Below are positions 7,388 through 9,312 of a stretch of DNA of 9,312 nucleotides, one piece after another (the stretch's first letter is position 1; each line of letters starts with the position of its first letter). Below the pieces are notes generated by a model. It did not search any database. It had not been told where the DNA came from and saw nothing but the letters and a program-made list of their open reading frames with translations. The position numbers were made by a program, and so were the translations under genes. Source of the stretch: CAYFJO01 sp964343305 (GTDB lineage: Bacteria > Planctomycetota > Planctomycetia > Pirellulales > Pirellulaceae); assembly GCA_964343305.1 (NCBI GenBank), contig CAYFJO010000430.1:1-9312 (forward strand), in the 5' to 3' direction.

Positions 7388-9094
7388 GTGCGTTTCATCC
7401 GAGACCTGTCGATCAAAGGAAAACTGCTGCTGTTCGCGGCGCGGGCCAGTGCCGTGGCGTTGGTCGTTTCCTGTCTCGCCTTTGTCACCAACGACGTCCT
7501 GATGATGCGGCAATCAAAGGTCAAGCAGCTCACGACGTTGGCCGAAGTACTCGCTTCGAACAGTTCGGCGGCCTTGTCATTCTTCCAGGCGGATGCCGCG
7601 GAAGAACTGCTGGGCTCAATGCGTGAACATCGTACGATTGCCTACGCTTGCCTGTTCGACGGCGACGGCCAGTTGTTTGCCTCCTATTTCAATGACCAGC
7701 ATGCCGACTTTGTGCCCCAATACCGCACGGAGCTTGGACATCAATTCACCAGTGACGGCTATCTCGACTTGCGACTGCCCGTGGTGGAACAAGATCAGGA
7801 AATCGGCAGCATTTACATTCGCGCCACGATGTCCGACGTGTATGGGCAAATCTGGTGGCAAATCGGTTCCGCCTTCATGGTTTTGTGTGTCGCACTGTTG
7901 GCCGCCATCGGTTTGTCGATGCAATTGCAACGTTCGATTTCCAATCCGATTCTGCGTCTCGCCGAAACGGCCAAGTTCATCTCTGAAAAGGACGACTATT
8001 CGGTGCGCGTCGAAAAATCGAACGACGACGAAATCGGACAGCTTTACGACCAATTCAATCTGATGTTGGACCGCATTGAGATTGCTCACAACGCACTGCA
8101 CGAAACGCACGCCGAGTTGGTTGACACGAACGACCGCCTGGAAGACCGTGTGCGGCAGCGAACGGAAGAGCTTTCGCTGGCCAACCGCCAATTGAAAAAC
8201 GAAATCGTCGAACGCGAAAAAGCCAACGAGGAACTTCAAGAGACCCAGGACCAGTTGGTCGAAACGTCGCGCAAAGCGGGCATGGCCGAGCTGGCAAACG
8301 GCGTGCTGCACAACGTGGGCAACGTCTTGAACAGCGTCAATGTTTCCGCGTCGTTGGTTCAAGAGCGAATTCGAGAACTGCGAATCAGCGGGCTATCGAA
8401 AACCATTCAGTTGATGCAAGAAAACGGCAGGCATCTCGGCCAGTTCTTTACCGAGGACGAACGAGGAAAGCGGCTGCCCGAATACCTGGAAAAACTGGCG
8501 CAGCAATTGGAATCGGATCGCGAGGAAACGCTCGATGAAATCGACTCGTTGTCCAGGAACGTGGAACACATCAAGGAAATCGTCCGGGCCCAGCAATCTT
8601 ATGCGGGAATTGCCGGCGTCCGCGAGGCCTGCGACGCGGCTCAATTGATGGATGATGCACTGACATTCGTCAGCGGTTTGGTCCAACGTAACCACATCGA
8701 GATTCAGCGAGAATATGGTGACGCGCCGCCGATCGAGACCGAGAAATCAAAGTTGCTGCAAATCCTGGTCAACTTGATTAAGAACGCGATCGAAGCCCTG
8801 GCCGAAAGCAATCGTGGAGACACGAAGATCACCCTCCGCGTGTCGACGACAGACGACGATCACGTGTTACTTTCCGTCGTCGACAATGGCATGGGAATTC
8901 CGAAAGAGAAACTGACGCGAATTTTCTCACACGGTTTCACAACAAAAAAACACGGCCACGGTTTTGGCCTGCATCGTTCGGCAAATGCGGCGACGGAAAT
9001 GAAAGGGTCGCTGACCGCAAAAAGCGACGGCCTCGGCCAAGGAGCAACGTTCTCGGTATCGATGCCCGTCGCCAGAACGATGGTGTCCGTCTGA
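7388..9094 (+). CDS. Membrane sensor histidine kinase with CHASE8-like and HAMP domains
   Basis: A 568-residue inner-membrane sensor kinase. Two membrane segments (about 13-35 and 157-178) flank a periplasmic domain of roughly 120 residues whose start (LAEVLASNSSAALSF) resembles CHASE8, the sensor type of YfiN/TpbB. A HAMP domain (about 179-231) with NPILRL and DEIGQLYDQFN leads into a long coiled coil (about 232-295) with the RVRQRTEELSLAN heptad pattern. The DHp segment carries H308 in GVLHNVGNVLN, with Asn rather than an acidic residue after the His. The ATPase domain has N-box N466, G1 DNGMG at 499-503, FTTKK and G2 GHGFGL at 523-528, so it looks active. No receiver domain is attached. 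GTG is chosen because of AAGGAG eight bases upstream. The gene starts two bases after the YfiR-like stop. It may phosphorylate one of the REC domains encoded upstream, but this is inference. Confidence 0.93.
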   Translation: MRFIRDLSIKGKLLLFAARASAVALVVSCLAFVTNDVLMMRQSKVKQLTTLAEVLASNSSAALSFFQADAAEELLGSMREHRTIAYACLFDGDGQLFASYFNDQHADFVPQYRTELGHQFTSDGYLDLRLPVVEQDQEIGSIYIRATMSDVYGQIWWQIGSAFMVLCVALLAAIGLSMQLQRSISNPILRLAETAKFISEKDDYSVRVEKSNDDEIGQLYDQFNLMLDRIEIAHNALHETHAELVDTNDRLEDRVRQRTEELSLANRQLKNEIVEREKANEELQETQDQLVETSRKAGMAELANGVLHNVGNVLNSVNVSASLVQERIRELRISGLSKTIQLMQENGRHLGQFFTEDERGKRLPEYLEKLAQQLESDREETLDEIDSLSRNVEHIKEIVRAQQSYAGIAGVREACDAAQLMDDALTFVSGLVQRNHIEIQREYGDAPPIETEKSKLLQILVNLIKNAIEALAESNRGDTKITLRVSTTDDDHVLLSVVDNGMGIPKEKLTRIFSHGFTTKKHGHGFGLHRSANAATEMKGSLTAKSDGLGQGATFSVSMPVARTMVSV

Positions 9095-9117
9095 CAACAC
9101 TCTCAACCTGTTGTTCA
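9092..9117. terminator. Weak hairpin between convergent genes, possible terminator
   Basis: TGACAACA at 9092-9099 can pair with TGTTGTTCA at 9109-9117 with a single bulged base, around a nine-base loop. It starts at the kinase stop codon and lies in the 39-base gap between that stop and the opposing stop at 9134, where a two-way terminator would be expected. The stem is AT-rich and no T run follows on either strand, so it is a poor intrinsic terminator and may be chance. Confidence 0.22.
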
Positions 9118-9133
9118 TGTCGTGCCAGAAAAC

Positions 9134-9312
9134 TTAGCTTGGTCCCAGAGGCTCGGGCTCGTCGATTTGCACCATCCGTTCAATCTCGGTAGTCTTCAAG
9201 CCAAGTGCCATGGGTCGCGCGATGTCTGGCAGCGCAACGACGTCGTACAACTCCGATACCATGCCATCCAATCGCACGGTGTGAACGACGTGGCCCGTGT
9301 TGATGTCGATGA
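9134..9312 (-). CDS. C-terminus of a TIGR03032/DUF4915-like protein (partial)
   Basis: The last 58 codons of a gene that reads leftward and enters from beyond the right edge; its TAA is the complement of 9134-9136. The visible peptide includes TGHVVHTVRLDGMVSELYDVV, here describing the tail region, then LPDIARPMALGLKT and an acidic end, EPEPLGPS. The pattern of a D/N-x-x-TG-x-V turn followed by VSELYDVV..LP..RPMALG resembles the C-terminus of the TIGR03032/DUF4915 family as I remember it. The function of that family is not established, to my knowledge. It is convergent with the sensor kinase gene, separated by 39 bases, so it is not part of that operon. With the N-terminal part missing, the full domain content cannot be judged. 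Confidence 0.7.
   Translation of the reverse strand, partial: IDINTGHVVHTVRLDGMVSELYDVVALPDIARPMALGLKTTEIERMVQIDEPEPLGPS

Noticed and set aside
7616..8362. Long open frame on the - strand (248 codons) opposite the sensor kinase
   Set aside because: It mirrors the HAMP and coiled-coil coding region, has no family resemblance, and no start signal supports it.

Overview
The window is bacterial, evenly coding and moderately GC-rich. It carries five complete genes on the + strand and the 3' end of a sixth on the - strand. The gene content suggests a planctomycete, perhaps Pirellulales-like: REC proteins with an internal LFG insertion, a REC-HDOD module, a compact TonB-dependent receptor next to a YfiR-like protein, and a TIGR03032/DUF4915-type protein. 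This placement rests on recognised protein families and remains tentative. No tRNA, rRNA, CRISPR array, integrase or transposase gene was seen.

Region 1 (1-4453) holds cytoplasmic two-component outputs. Bases 1-53 resemble the end of a dispersed intergenic repeat. Next comes a REC-HD-GYP protein, probably a c-di-GMP phosphodiesterase (78-1463). It overlaps by ATGA with a 997-residue protein (1460-4453) arranged REC - PAS - degenerate histidine-kinase core - REC - HDOD. The kinase core has Lys in place of the phospho-accepting His and eroded ATP-binding glycines. The second half looks like a separate REC-HDOD gene joined in frame, and it keeps its own ribosome-binding site and ATG. The first REC domains of the two proteins are paralogous.

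Region 2 (4454-4656) is a 203-base gap with no convincing promoter, though it probably contains the start signals of the next operon.

Region 3 (4657-9094) is a three-gene operon predicted to span the envelope: an outer-membrane TonB-dependent receptor, a periplasmic YfiR/DUF4154 protein, and an inner-membrane histidine kinase with two membrane segments, a CHASE8-like sensor and HAMP. The layout recalls YfiB-YfiR-YfiN of Pseudomonas, but a TonB receptor takes the outer-membrane place and a histidine kinase replaces the diguanylate cyclase.

Region 4 (9095-9312) is a short convergent gap with a weak hairpin, then the C-terminus of a TIGR03032/DUF4915-like protein on the - strand.

Working model (inference): the receptor and YfiR-like protein set the activity of the kinase, and the kinase phosphorylates one or more of the upstream REC domains. 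This would lower c-di-GMP through the HD-GYP enzyme and act through the HDOD scaffold. No GGDEF cyclase is present in the window.
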